From contig JAYRWN010000084.1 of NCBI GenBank assembly GCA_041917975.1, forward strand, positions 1-41,221: DNA of 41,221 nucleotides, read 5' to 3'. Position 1 is the first letter of the stretch. Each line of letters opens with the position of its first letter. Both the position numbers and the translations under genes were made by a program. Source of the stretch: JAYRWN01 sp041917975 (GTDB lineage Bacteria; Bacteroidota; Bacteroidia; Chitinophagales; Saprospiraceae). Below, piece by piece: positions 8,214 to 16,406 of the stretch. The notes under the pieces are model-generated. The model worked only from the letters and a program-made list of their open reading frames with translations, did not search any database and was not told the origin of the DNA.

Positions 8214-9179
8214 CTATAGTAAGGCTTTTACTAAAGTTTCTTCGGTTATACCTTCAGCTTCTGCTTTATAGTTGCGTACTATGCGATGGCGCATCACATA
8301 ATTAGCTATAGCCCGCACATCTTCTATATCTGGAGAATATTTACCGCTAATAGCCGCGTGACACTTTGCTCCCAGGATGAGGTATTGGGAGGCACGCGGT
8401 CCGGCTCCCCAAGAGATATAATCATTTACCTTCGCTGTGGCCTTTGCTGTGTTTGGGCGCGATTTGGCAGCAATGTTTACCGCATATTCAAGAACATTAT
8501 CAGCTACAGGTATTTTGCGAATCAGGTTTTGAAAAAACATGATTTCTTCACCGTTCATGGAACTGGTTAAAGAATACGAAATCTGACCGGTAGTCTGTTT
8601 GACCACCTGTAATTCCTCTTCATAAGAAGGATAATCCAAAGGGATATTAAACATAAAACGGTCCAATTGTGCTTCGGGAAGCGGATAGGTACCTTCCTGT
8701 TCAATGGGGTTTTGAGTGGCCAATACAAAAAACGGCTTAGGCAACACGTGTTTTAAACCGGCCACTGTCACAGAACGTTCTTGCATTGCTTCCAGCAAAG
8801 CTGCCTGGGTCTTTGGGGGGGTACGGTTTATCTCATCAGCCAGAACAATGTTAGCAAATAGCGGACCCTTATTGAATTTAAAATGGCGGCTATCGTCCAA
8901 GATCTCAGAGCCGGTGATGTCCGAAGGCATCAAGTCCGGGGTAAACTGTATGCGCTTAAACTCAAGGTCCAGGGCATCCGCCAAAGTGTTAACTAATAAG
9001 GTTTTCGCAAGCCCAGGTACTCCTACGAGTAAACTATGGCCATTACTAAATAAAGAGATGAGCACTGCTTTCACCACTTCCTCTTGCCCGATAATGACTT
9101 TGCCTACTTCCTTTTTGAGTTGTTTATATTTCTCTGATAATAAATCGATGGCTTGTACGTCTGATTTGATCTGATCCAT
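8214..9179 (-). CDS. MoxR-family AAA+ ATPase (321 aa)
   Basis: MoxR ATPases are chaperone-like AAA+ proteins that usually work with VWA-domain partners on metal insertion or protein maturation. Walker A is GVPGLAKT (53-60), Walker B is IVLADEI (111-117), with ATQNPIEQEGTYPLPEAQLDRF as sensor region (given here as a family landmark near 170-190). The length of 321 is normal. The usual neighbours (DUF58 and VWA/Bat genes) are absent; the gene instead precedes a DUF4837 lipoprotein gene. A TATTTTTG box at 9200-9207 gives a promoter with a leader of roughly 14 bases. Confidence 0.92.
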   Translation of the reverse strand: MDQIKSDVQAIDLLSEKYKQLKKEVGKVIIGQEEVVKAVLISLFSNGHSLLVGVPGLAKTLLVNTLADALDLEFKRIQFTPDLMPSDITGSEILDDSRHFKFNKGPLFANIVLADEINRTPPKTQAALLEAMQERSVTVAGLKHVLPKPFFVLATQNPIEQEGTYPLPEAQLDRFMFNIPLDYPSYEEELQVVKQTTGQISYSLTSSMNGEEIMFFQNLIRKIPVADNVLEYAVNIAAKSRPNTAKATAKVNDYISWGAGPRASQYLILGAKCHAAISGKYSPDIEDVRAIANYVMRHRIVRNYKAEAEGITEETLVKALL

Positions 9180-9199
9180 ATTATTTTTTACTTAATGGC

Positions 9200-9207
9200 C
9201 AAAAATA
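9200..9207 (-). promoter_or_regulatory. Bacteroidota -7 box (TATTTTTG) for the moxR-DUF4837 unit
   Basis: TATTTTTG on the minus strand lies 20 bases before the ATG at 9179. No exact TTG sits at -33; TTT is found about 20 bases upstream of the box. Confidence 0.4.
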
Positions 9208-9292
9208 GCTAATAAACCTGATTGAAACACACGGGCTTAACCAATGTTTAACAGCTGGATAGTCATGTCATGAACGGGTCCTTTCTTATACC

Positions 9293-9997
9293 CTACATTT
9301 TTCCAGGACAAGGCCACCACGTGGTATCCTTTTTAAACGCACTTCTTTGCCGGTAAGAATAATGCCACCATTCCGAATTAATCGGATGCATATCGGCCAG
9401 TATCATTAGTTGTCTCAAGAGTTGGCGATTGGTCAAAATGTGTTGTGGCAAGCCCAGGTAACCGGATCTTGAACGGGGTGAAAATTCATCAAATACTGTG
9501 CCCATGTCCAAGTGTTGACCAAGGCTATCAGCCAGAGTAACATCAAGAGCCAGCCCGCGTGAATGCATAGAGGCGCGCCCAGGAGGAGTGAGGTAGGTAG
9601 AATCCGGGTAAGATTGCCATAAACGAAGTTGTACTTCATCCGGCCGATAACAATCCAACAACACTAAATGCAAATTCAATCGCCGGATGGAGTCGATAAC
9701 CTCCAGCAAGTTCCGGTAAACCGGCGGTCTTACAAAACACCTGCCGCAAGGATATAAGGACTGTTTGGTGAAGTTTTCTAAAGTAGCATATTTTATATCA
9801 AGCAATAGTCCAGGCCTCGCTGTAATTTCTTGCCAAACAGAGGTGTCGAAATCCGGTGCTGCAGCCTGGTGTGGTGTAAGCGGATCTGTGCTGGACGAAT
9901 CAATAAGGTGTTCTGGGGTATTCTGCTCAGGAGCATGAGATGGGTGACAATCGGAAAAGATGACCAGGAACAAACCCAGGACGAGGGAATATTTCAT
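9293..9997 (-). CDS. D-alanyl-D-alanine dipeptidase, VanX/DdpX-type M15D peptidase (234 aa)
   Basis: A zinc peptidase that cleaves D-Ala-D-Ala in the envelope, for salvage of peptidoglycan stem dipeptides. Catalytic positions are all present: S143-M-H145-x6-D152 (SxHxxGxAxD), E209 and H212 in SEWWHYSY, and the transition-state Arg in CYRP (R118). An N-terminal hydrophobic segment ends in FSDC17, an imperfect lipobox, so it is exported and perhaps lipid-anchored. Its ATG overlaps the ligA stop (ATGA), implying translational coupling. No vanH/vanA-type ligase or VanS/R is near, so this is a cell-wall recycling enzyme rather than a glycopeptide-resistance gene. Confidence 0.88.
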   Translation of the reverse strand: MKYSLVLGLFLVIFSDCHPSHAPEQNTPEHLIDSSSTDPLTPHQAAAPDFDTSVWQEITARPGLLLDIKYATLENFTKQSLYPCGRCFVRPPVYRNLLEVIDSIRRLNLHLVLLDCYRPDEVQLRLWQSYPDSTYLTPPGRASMHSRGLALDVTLADSLGQHLDMGTVFDEFSPRSRSGYLGLPQHILTNRQLLRQLMILADMHPINSEWWHYSYRQRSAFKKDTTWWPCPGKM

Positions 9998-12114
9998 CCT
10001 TCTATCATTGTTATATATTCTCTTTCAGTGAGAATTTGTACGGTCCCCAGAGCGCTGGCTTTATCCAGTTTTGCTCCGGCTTGTTCTCCCACCACCAGGA
10101 TGCTCAGGTTGGAGCTTACTGCACTGAGTAGTTTTGCTCCGGCATTTACCGCCAGCTGTTCTGCTTTTTTACGATCCATAGAAGTTAGCGTCCCGGTGAA
10201 TAGGATGGTCTTGCCAGCTAAAGGAGCTGAACTGGGGACTATTTTAGGTTTGTCCTCCTCAGTTTGTTTAAGGTTAACACCCAAGTCTTCCAACTCTTCC
10301 AGAAGAGCTATGTTTTGAGGATTATTAAAAAAAGTCACCACGTTCTGAGCTAGCACGGGACCAATATCTTTAATGGCCATAAGTCTATCCATATCCCATT
10401 CCTGCAAATCCAGCACATGGTCTACACTTTGGGCCAACAATGCAGCTGCCCGTTTACCCAAATGATGGATGCTCAGCCCGAAAAGTAAACGATGGATTGG
10501 GTTATTTTTAGCTTTATCGATTCCGGATTGAAGATTTTGTGCTGACTTAAGCCCCATACCTTCTAATTGAGCAATCGCTCCATAATCTAATCGGTAGATA
10601 TCAGCCAAAGTGTTTAACCAGCCTAATTGGTAAAAACGCTCGATGGTAGACCGACCTAATCCTTCAATATCCATGGCATCTTTGGAAGCATGATGGATGA
10701 GGCGTTGTAACAGCTGCGCTTCGCATCCGGTAGTATTCGGGCAACGCCAGGCTGCTTCATCAGCTTCTTTGACCAAAAGTGATTGGCAAACCGGGCAATG
10801 GCTGGGAAATTGAATAATTTGTTCCAATCCGGTGCGCAAGTCCGTTTGTGATTTTACGATATATGGTATGACGTCGCCAGCCCTTTCCACGATGACCGCG
10901 TCGCCTATGCGTATGTCTTTGCTGCGGATAAATTCTTCATTGTGCAGGGATACGGAGGAAACAGTCACTCCGGCTAATGGCATCGGCTCTAATTTTCCCA
11001 CTGGTGTTATCGAACCTACCTTACCTACCTGAAACTCCACAGCGAGCAAGCGGGTGCTGCTTTGTTTGGCTTGAAACTTATAGGCGATGGCCCAGCGGGG
11101 ATGATGACTGGTGTAACCTGCCCGTTCCTGCAAATCCATCCGGTTTAGTTTAATGACCATACCATCTATTTCATAAGCATAGTCGTCCCTTTTGGCTGCC
11201 CAGTGATTACAAAATTCAATGACTTCCCGAATGTTGTTACATAACTTACGCTCTTCTTTGGGTACCATAAAGCCTAATTCCCACAGTAAACTTAAAAATT
11301 GGCTATGTGTGTCCGTAGTTCTAAATCCAATGCTGCCGTCTGTCCATTCCACATAATTGACTTGATAAATAAACGCCTCAAGACCACGCAAAGCTGTTTC
11401 TTTAGGGTCTTTCATCCGCAGACCACCAGTCGCAGAGTTGCGTGGATTCGCGAACAAAGGCAACCCTTGCTTTTCCCTTTCAGTGTTAACTTTTTTGAAA
11501 ACGGATTTTTTTATAATCGCCTCTCCGCGTAACTCTACTTTGCGCAGACCATGACGCGAAAATGCGGCAGTAAGCGGGATAGTTTTTACTGTGCGTATAT
11601 TTTTGGTTATTTCTTCTCCCCGCACACCATCTCCTCGTGTGGCACCGCGGACTAAAACATCATTTTCATAAACCAAAACAATGGTACCTCCATCAAATTT
11701 TGGTTCTACGCCATAGGCAAGATCTGTTTCACCGTCTAGGCCCAACAAGCGGTGTAGTTGCCGGTCGAATTCTAACAAATCCTCCTGGTCGTAAGAATTG
11801 GCCAGCGAAAGCATAGGCGTAAAATGTAGTACCGAATTAAATTCATCGATTAAATCCGGCGAGACACGTTTAGTCGGTGAGTCTTCCGTCACTAAGGACG
11901 GATTTTCTTTTTCCAACTTTTCCAGGTGCTTGAACAGTTGATCATATTCATAATCACTAATGACGGGATCATTAAGAATGTAATACCGCCACTCATGGTA
12001 ACGGATGACCTCCCTGAGCCCAAAAATTTGTTCATTAGGCTCTTCGGAGGGAGCAGGGCTTAATAATTTTTTGGTCAGTTGATACAGACGGTTTTGTTCA
12101 GCAACAGTATACAT
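9994..12114 (-). CDS. ligA: NAD-dependent DNA ligase LigA (706 aa)
   Basis: Seals nicks in replication and repair using NAD+. Domains in order: Ia (YHEWRYYILNDPVISDYEYD, about 39-58), adenylation domain with the adenylated Lys in EPKFDGG (K139), OB fold, a four-Cys zinc finger (CPVC ... WRCP ... GCEAQ), helix-hairpin-helix repeats (DIEGLG, LEGMGLKSA, IKDIGPVLA) and a C-terminal BRCT domain (LAGKTILFTGTL onward). The motif reads KFDGG instead of the commoner KLDG-hydrophobic. It lies 27 bases after the acyltransferase gene and overlaps the dipeptidase start by 4 bases, so all three are one minus-strand operon. Confidence 0.97.
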   Translation of the reverse strand: MYTVAEQNRLYQLTKKLLSPAPSEEPNEQIFGLREVIRYHEWRYYILNDPVISDYEYDQLFKHLEKLEKENPSLVTEDSPTKRVSPDLIDEFNSVLHFTPMLSLANSYDQEDLLEFDRQLHRLLGLDGETDLAYGVEPKFDGGTIVLVYENDVLVRGATRGDGVRGEEITKNIRTVKTIPLTAAFSRHGLRKVELRGEAIIKKSVFKKVNTEREKQGLPLFANPRNSATGGLRMKDPKETALRGLEAFIYQVNYVEWTDGSIGFRTTDTHSQFLSLLWELGFMVPKEERKLCNNIREVIEFCNHWAAKRDDYAYEIDGMVIKLNRMDLQERAGYTSHHPRWAIAYKFQAKQSSTRLLAVEFQVGKVGSITPVGKLEPMPLAGVTVSSVSLHNEEFIRSKDIRIGDAVIVERAGDVIPYIVKSQTDLRTGLEQIIQFPSHCPVCQSLLVKEADEAAWRCPNTTGCEAQLLQRLIHHASKDAMDIEGLGRSTIERFYQLGWLNTLADIYRLDYGAIAQLEGMGLKSAQNLQSGIDKAKNNPIHRLLFGLSIHHLGKRAAALLAQSVDHVLDLQEWDMDRLMAIKDIGPVLAQNVVTFFNNPQNIALLEELEDLGVNLKQTEEDKPKIVPSSAPLAGKTILFTGTLTSMDRKKAEQLAVNAGAKLLSAVSSNLSILVVGEQAGAKLDKASALGTVQILTEREYITMIEG

Positions 12115-12141
12115 GTAGTATCTATAATTCTATTAAATAAT

Positions 12142-12690
12142 TTATTCTATACCGCGCTCTGGATTAATCCCAGGAATATTGCGGAAATACTCCCACAAAC
12201 GCTGGACTTCAGTCGGGCAATCCTCCACTAAATAATAAGGCTCTGAAAAGGATACTTCCTTTTTTAAGCCGTTAAAAGCCACTCTTATCACCGGCACGTG
12301 CGCTCCTTTAGCAATAAAACAAAACCCTGAGCGCAAATGGTCCACCTTCTTGCGGGTACCTTCAGGAGCCATTGCTAAGATAAAATGGTCATGAGTTTGG
12401 AATAAACGGATGATCTCATCTACCTGATGGGCATGTCCCGAGCGTTCCACCGGATATCCTCCCGTCCACCGGAAAAACCATCCGAAAGGTCCTTTAAACA
12501 GTGAAGATTTCCCTACGTAGTTGACCTTTATACGCGCTGCAGAGCGTGTCAATAGTCCCAAAGGAAAATCTTTCCAGGAGGTGTGTGGGGCCACCACCAG
12601 CACCACCTTATGTATTTGTGGTGGTATGTTTCCGGATATCTTCCAGCCCCAAAACCACAGAATCAATTTACTTAACCAGCAAAAAACCAT
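12142..12690 (-). CDS. 1-acyl-glycerol-3-phosphate acyltransferase-like protein (PlsC family, 182 aa)
   Basis: A short PlsC-type acyltransferase acting at the inner membrane. The catalytic H-x4-D motif is H36-T-S-W-K-D41, and the substrate-binding motif is APEGTRKK (E110-G-T-R). A proline- and glycine-rich YPVERSG segment lies between. At 182 residues it is shorter than classical PlsC (about 240) and matches the small 'acyltransferase' group seen in Bacteroidota and cyanobacteria. The acyl acceptor (lysophosphatidate, ornithine lipid or other) cannot be told. It is the first gene of the ligA operon and is divergent from the Kir channel gene, with 37 bases between. Confidence 0.85.
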   Translation of the reverse strand: MVFCWLSKLILWFWGWKISGNIPPQIHKVVLVVAPHTSWKDFPLGLLTRSAARIKVNYVGKSSLFKGPFGWFFRWTGGYPVERSGHAHQVDEIIRLFQTHDHFILAMAPEGTRKKVDHLRSGFCFIAKGAHVPVIRVAFNGLKKEVSFSEPYYLVEDCPTEVQRLWEYFRNIPGINPERGIE

Positions 12691-12709
12691 AACTTTCAGT
12701 CTGTTGAGT

Positions 12710-12717
12710 CAAAATTA
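12710..12717 (-). promoter_or_regulatory. Bacteroidota -7 box (TAATTTTG) for the acyltransferase-ligA operon
   Basis: TAATTTTG on the minus strand, 19 bases before the ATG at 12690. A TTG lies about 24 bases upstream, inside the divergent Kir gene. The intergenic gap is only 37 bases, so the promoters of the two genes must overlap. Confidence 0.35.
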
Positions 12718-12727
12718 AAAATATTCA

Positions 12728-13690
12728 ATGGCCACCAGAGACAAATCAAAAGACCCATGGTATTCACAGGCTGATTTTGGATTTGGCAGTAAAATGGTCG
12801 ACCGGGACCATCGGTTGATAAACCCGGACGGGACATTTAACATTATCCGCAAAGGCCGCGGAGGCTTACAGATTTACGATTGGCTGATTACCACCACCTG
12901 GTGGCAATATCTGCTGACGACATTTCTTCTGTTTTTGATGGTTAATTTTTTTTATGCCCTGTGTTTACTATTGATCGGCGTGGATCAGCTGGCGGGGGTT
13001 GCTAACGGGCACTTTTGGCTGGATTTACGGGAAGCCTTTTTCTTTTCTGTCCAAACATTCACTACGGTAGGTTACGGTGTGATCATCCCTCAAGGCCATG
13101 CGGCTAACTGGTTGGCCGGGTTCATCGCTTTTAGCGGATTTTCTACCTTTTCCTTTTTTGCCGGTCTGACGTTTGCGCGCTTTTCTAAACCCGTCAAGCG
13201 CATTGCTTTTAGTAAAAATGCCTTGATCAATGACGAACAGGGTGTAAAAACCCTCCAATTCAGATTGGTTAATCAGGATAAAAACAATTTATTTGACCTA
13301 GAAGCGATGGTGGTGGTGACCTGGCTGGCTGACGACCTAGGACGCTTACGACGTAAATTTGAACGGATCGTCTTGGTAAAAGAAAAAATTATTTTGTTTC
13401 CCATCAACTGGACACCTATCCACATTATTGATGATAAAAGTCCATTATATAAGCTGTCTAAAGAACAAATTGCTGCTCAAAAAACTGAAATAATGGTCGT
13501 AGTTCGTGGGTACGATGAACTATACACTCAACTTATTCATTCTTACCATTCTTATTATTATAAAGATATAGTTTGGAATGCCCGCTTTCGCCTGATGTAT
13601 GATACACAAAAAGAAGGAACGGTATTGCATCTTGACCAACTAAATGATTATGAACTATTGGATGATAAAAAAAATGATGAGCAGGTTTAA
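12728..13690 (+). CDS. KirBac-type inward-rectifier potassium channel (320 aa)
   Basis: A prokaryotic inward-rectifier K+ channel. The order is a cytoplasmic N-terminus, an amphipathic slide helix with Y50-D-W, TM1 (about 58-80), a pore helix and selectivity filter T113-V-G-Y-G117, TM2 (about 127-150), then a roughly 160-residue cytosolic immunoglobulin-like domain starting near RFSKPVKRIAFS. Length and layout match KirBac. The tetramer sits in the inner membrane and conducts K+. The stop codon lies inside a perfect palindrome that precedes a T tract, so transcription probably ends here before the sigma factor gene. Confidence 0.92.
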   Translation: MATRDKSKDPWYSQADFGFGSKMVDRDHRLINPDGTFNIIRKGRGGLQIYDWLITTTWWQYLLTTFLLFLMVNFFYALCLLLIGVDQLAGVANGHFWLDLREAFFFSVQTFTTVGYGVIIPQGHAANWLAGFIAFSGFSTFSFFAGLTFARFSKPVKRIAFSKNALINDEQGVKTLQFRLVNQDKNNLFDLEAMVVVTWLADDLGRLRRKFERIVLVKEKIILFPINWTPIHIIDDKSPLYKLSKEQIAAQKTEIMVVVRGYDELYTQLIHSYHSYYYKDIVWNARFRLMYDTQKEGTVLHLDQLNDYELLDDKKNDEQV

Positions 13691-13709
13691 ACCTGCCGGC
13701 TATTTTTTT
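13681..13709 (+). terminator. Palindromic intrinsic terminator after the Kir gene
   Basis: GCAGGTTTAAACCTGC (13681-13696) is a perfect 16-base palindrome. It folds as a 6-bp GC-rich stem with a TTAA loop, and seven Ts follow (13703-13709). It includes the TAA stop of the Kir gene. It could also serve as an operator just before the sigma factor gene (ATG at 13726). Confidence 0.5.
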
Positions 13710-13725
13710 ATCTAAAAGCAAGATT

Positions 13726-14274
13726 ATGGATCCGGTGGGAGACCAAGAGATATTAGACTTGATTCTGGTGGACAAACTAGCCGAAAAAGGGTTTCGGTTG
13801 TTAATGCACAAATATCAGGAAAGGGTCTACTGGCACATCCGGCGGATGGTTGAGGACCATGATGACGCTAACGATTTGGTTCAAAATGTATTCATCAAAG
13901 TTTATCACCATCTGGGAGATTATGCCGGCAGAAGTTCATTGTACACCTGGATTTACCGCATCGCTACAAACGAAACGTTGGGGTGGCTTAATCAACAGAA
14001 AAACAAGCCTGCCGAACGTGTGGATCCTTCGCTAATAACCCTGCAGTTGAAAGCGGATCATTATATAGATGGTGACTCTATTCAACAACGGTTGCAATTA
14101 GCCATCCAAGAACTACCAGAAAAACAACGGGTGGTCTTCAATCTTCGCTATTATGATGAAATGAGTTATGCGGACATGTCACAAGTATTACAAACCACGG
14201 AGGGGGCGCTGAAAGCATCTTATCATCATGCTGTGAAAAAGATTGAATCCTACATTAAGAATTACATGACTTAA
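13726..14274 (+). CDS. ECF-type RNA polymerase sigma factor (182 aa)
   Basis: A sigma-70 family factor with only regions 2 and 4, the ECF layout. Region 2 runs from about 24 to 90 and includes DDANDLVQNVFIKVY, the -10-recognition and core-binding part. Region 4 near the C-terminus reads LPEKQRVVFNLRYYDEMSY followed by a helix-turn-helix and SYHHAVKKIE. The next genes encode a membrane protein with an N-terminal cytoplasmic part and a Spy/CpxP-like exported protein, so this is a typical sigma/anti-sigma/sensor unit. The sequence does not reveal which stress it answers. Confidence 0.93.
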   Translation: MDPVGDQEILDLILVDKLAEKGFRLLMHKYQERVYWHIRRMVEDHDDANDLVQNVFIKVYHHLGDYAGRSSLYTWIYRIATNETLGWLNQQKNKPAERVDPSLITLQLKADHYIDGDSIQQRLQLAIQELPEKQRVVFNLRYYDEMSYADMSQVLQTTEGALKASYHHAVKKIESYIKNYMT

Positions 14275-14285
14275 ACCAGAGCAAA

Positions 14286-14771
14286 ATGAATGAAGAAATA
14301 AAAAAAGAAATTTTGGGCCTGCAGTCATCTTTGCCGCAGCAAAAGCATCCCGATGGCATGAACGTGCCTCAAGGTTATTTTGAACAATTGCCGGATGTCG
14401 TGTGGCAGCGCATTCAAAACGAAGCTATCGCACCACCGCAAATAGGCGCCTTGACAAAAACCAGGCCTATAAAGCTTTGGAAAGTAATGGCCATTGCCGC
14501 TACACTAATGCTAGGAATTTTATTGATAACCCGCTTATGGAACGAAACACCAAATACAACACCGGGAGAACACAGCTTGGTGGATTTAAGTAAAGATGAA
14601 CTGGAAAAATATTTGCTGGATAATAGCGATTACCTTGAACCGGACGACCTGATCCCTCTGTTAAATGACCAATCCTCAACGATCGGAGATGAATTAATTT
14701 TGCCATTTAATCCGTCTGAATTAGAACAATACCTTGAAACTGAAAATATTGAACTTGAAGAAATATTATAA
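14286..14771 (+). CDS. Putative membrane-anchored anti-sigma factor (161 aa)
   Basis: No database family comes to mind with certainty. The N-terminal 70 residues are soluble and contain the VPQGYFEQLP motif often seen in Bacteroidota proteins encoded just after ECF sigma genes. One TM segment follows (about 73-93, VMAIAATLMLGILLITRLW). The periplasmic tail is strongly acidic with three EQYL/EKYL-like repeats. A cytoplasmic N-terminus and a single TM fit an anti-sigma factor. No HxxxCxxC zinc motif is present. It is 11 bases after the sigma gene and 11 before the Spy-like gene. The role is inferred from context. Confidence 0.65.
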   Translation: MNEEIKKEILGLQSSLPQQKHPDGMNVPQGYFEQLPDVVWQRIQNEAIAPPQIGALTKTRPIKLWKVMAIAATLMLGILLITRLWNETPNTTPGEHSLVDLSKDELEKYLLDNSDYLEPDDLIPLLNDQSSTIGDELILPFNPSELEQYLETENIELEEIL

Positions 14772-14782
14772 TAACATTTGTT

Positions 14783-15217
14783 ATGAAAAAAATAAAACTA
14801 TTAATAATCGGTTTAATTGTAATTAACCAGCTTTACAGTCAGGTTAGAGTAATCCAGGAAGACCGTGTGGAGGCCTTTCGAATTGGATTTATCACCGAAA
14901 AATTACAATTGACGACAGAAGAGTCACAGAACTTTTGGCCACTCTACAACGACTATCGTAAAAAACAAAAAGAGTTACGTGCACGCGACACCCGTGATGT
15001 TGCTTTGATGTCTGATGCAGAAATAGAAAAATACATCGAGACACAATTGTCTAATTCCCAAACGGAGGTTGAGATGCAGAAAAAACTTTATCTTGATTTA
15101 CGCAAGGTATTACCCATACGTAAAATAGCCCGTTTATTAACCACCGAAAAAGAATTCAATAATCGGCTCATTCAATCCATCGCAGCTCAACGGAGAGAAA
15201 CAATTAGAAAAAATTAA
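14783..15217 (+). CDS. Spy/CpxP-like exported sensor protein of the ECF operon (144 aa)
   Basis: A signal peptide (about 1-19, ending LYSQ) precedes an all-alpha protein. The LTTEESQNFWPLYNDYRKKQ segment is the characteristic LTxxE-x-FWP-Y motif of Bacteroidota Spy/CpxP-like proteins, often called 'sensor of ECF-type sigma factor'. The rest is charged, coiled-coil-like helix. Spy and CpxP are periplasmic chaperones or sensors; here it probably binds misfolded protein, or the acidic tail of the neighbouring membrane protein, to control the sigma factor (inference). It is the last gene of the trio. Confidence 0.75.
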   Translation: MKKIKLLIIGLIVINQLYSQVRVIQEDRVEAFRIGFITEKLQLTTEESQNFWPLYNDYRKKQKELRARDTRDVALMSDAEIEKYIETQLSNSQTEVEMQKKLYLDLRKVLPIRKIARLLTTEKEFNNRLIQSIAAQRRETIRKN

Positions 15218-15221
15218 TTGA

Positions 15222-15229
15222 TACCTTTG
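15222..15229 (+). promoter_or_regulatory. Bacteroidota -7 box (TACCTTTG) for the EamA transporter gene
   Basis: TACCTTTG starts 5 bases after the preceding stop and 30 bases before the TTG start at 15252. It is a full match to TAnnTTTG. It suggests that the transporter is transcribed apart from the ECF trio. No clear TTG at -33. Confidence 0.45.
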
Positions 15230-15251
15230 CAGCCCTGACAAAATCCTGCAT

Positions 15252-16187
15252 TTGAATAAAACTACTTCGGCGCATTTGGCGTTGCTGGGTGCAACTGTTA
15301 TTTATGGAGTGAATTATTTAATCGCCCGGCAGGCTATGCGCACATATCCCATCCACCCACATGAATTTGTGTTATTGAGAGTAGCATTTGGGGCGCTAGT
15401 ATTTACATCCGTTGATTTTTTTCGAAGAGGCCCGTTGCCTGAAAAAAAAGACTGGCCTAGATTCATTTATTGCGCCATATTCGGTGTTGTAATAAATCAA
15501 GTCTGTTTTTTTGACGGCCTGAAATTAACAGTACCAATTCATGCCAGCGTAATTATGACCCTTACACCCATGGTCACATTTATCCTGGCCGTAATCTTTT
15601 TTAAAAAAACGATCTACCGCAGTCAAATTTATGGAGTATTATTGGGTTGGATCGGAGCTGCCTGGATGATCCTGAATGGACAAAAATTACATTTTGACCA
15701 AGAAATAATTATTGGAGATATATTAATTATTGCCAACGCTATTTCTTTCAGTATTTTTCTTATTCTGGCCACGGAATTAATGCTTAGATATTCTCCATTT
15801 ACAGTGATGAGGTGGATATTCAGTATTGGCCTGATGATCATGTTGCCTCTGGCCTGGCCCTATTTAGGCGACACACCATGGGCCACGTTTGGACGCCCGG
15901 TATGGTTATCATTAGCTTATATTTTATTATTTACCACTGTATTAGCCTACATGTTTAACACGATAGCCTTAAAGCGACTATCGCCTACGGTGGTCAGTGC
16001 GTACATTTATCTTCAACCCATTTTGGCTGGGTTCTTATCCGTGTTTTTTGGCCTAGAGAAGCTAAATGGTCATAAAGTTTTTGCTGCCGGGTTGGTGTTT
16101 TTAGGGGTCGGTCTGGTTTCCTGGCCTATAGAACGACTCAAACGAGTTGAAAAATCCAACTTTAACACACCACACAAAGTAAATTGA
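15252..16187 (+). CDS. DMT-superfamily transporter with two EamA domains (311 aa)
   Basis: Ten predicted transmembrane helices in two EamA repeats (about 6-140 and 155-295). The first repeat has GVNYLIARQAM and an RVAFGALVF segment; the second ends with LQPILAGFLSVFFGLEKL, the typical EamA end motif. Members export or import metabolites such as amino acids and nucleosides; the substrate is not predictable. The start is TTG at 15252. The next in-frame ATG (residue 29) would delete part of TM1, so TTG is preferred. Confidence 0.9.
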   Translation: MNKTTSAHLALLGATVIYGVNYLIARQAMRTYPIHPHEFVLLRVAFGALVFTSVDFFRRGPLPEKKDWPRFIYCAIFGVVINQVCFFDGLKLTVPIHASVIMTLTPMVTFILAVIFFKKTIYRSQIYGVLLGWIGAAWMILNGQKLHFDQEIIIGDILIIANAISFSIFLILATELMLRYSPFTVMRWIFSIGLMIMLPLAWPYLGDTPWATFGRPVWLSLAYILLFTTVLAYMFNTIALKRLSPTVVSAYIYLQPILAGFLSVFFGLEKLNGHKVFAAGLVFLGVGLVSWPIERLKRVEKSNFNTPHKVN

Positions 16188-16406
16188 TGTCATGTGTTAA
16201 TAGGTGTCGCAGAGTATATTAAGCATGATAAAAATTCGAACCAGGGATATCAAATTTATAAAAAGCTGAAAATCAGGCATATAAAGAAATTATAAAATAA
16301 TTTAATACCAAAAAATGTGGAAAAAAAGCTCCTTTGGGGGGTACAAAATTTGAATTCTAAATACTTATATTTACCCAGCTTTTAATTGTAATCCCTAGGC
16401 GAAGTA

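Noticed and set aside
8716..9174. 152-codon plus-strand ORF opposite the MoxR gene
   Set aside because: Antisense shadow of the conserved ATPase core.
9830..10318. 162-codon plus-strand ORF over the ligA-dipeptidase junction
   Set aside because: Opposite strand of two confidently assigned genes; Ser/Arg/Leu-rich composition of a shadow.
16251..16258. TAAATTTG box on the minus strand in the EamA-TPR gap
   Set aside because: It points antisense into the transporter gene and has no -33 TTG. The 6-base specified motif is expected many times by chance in 41 kb.
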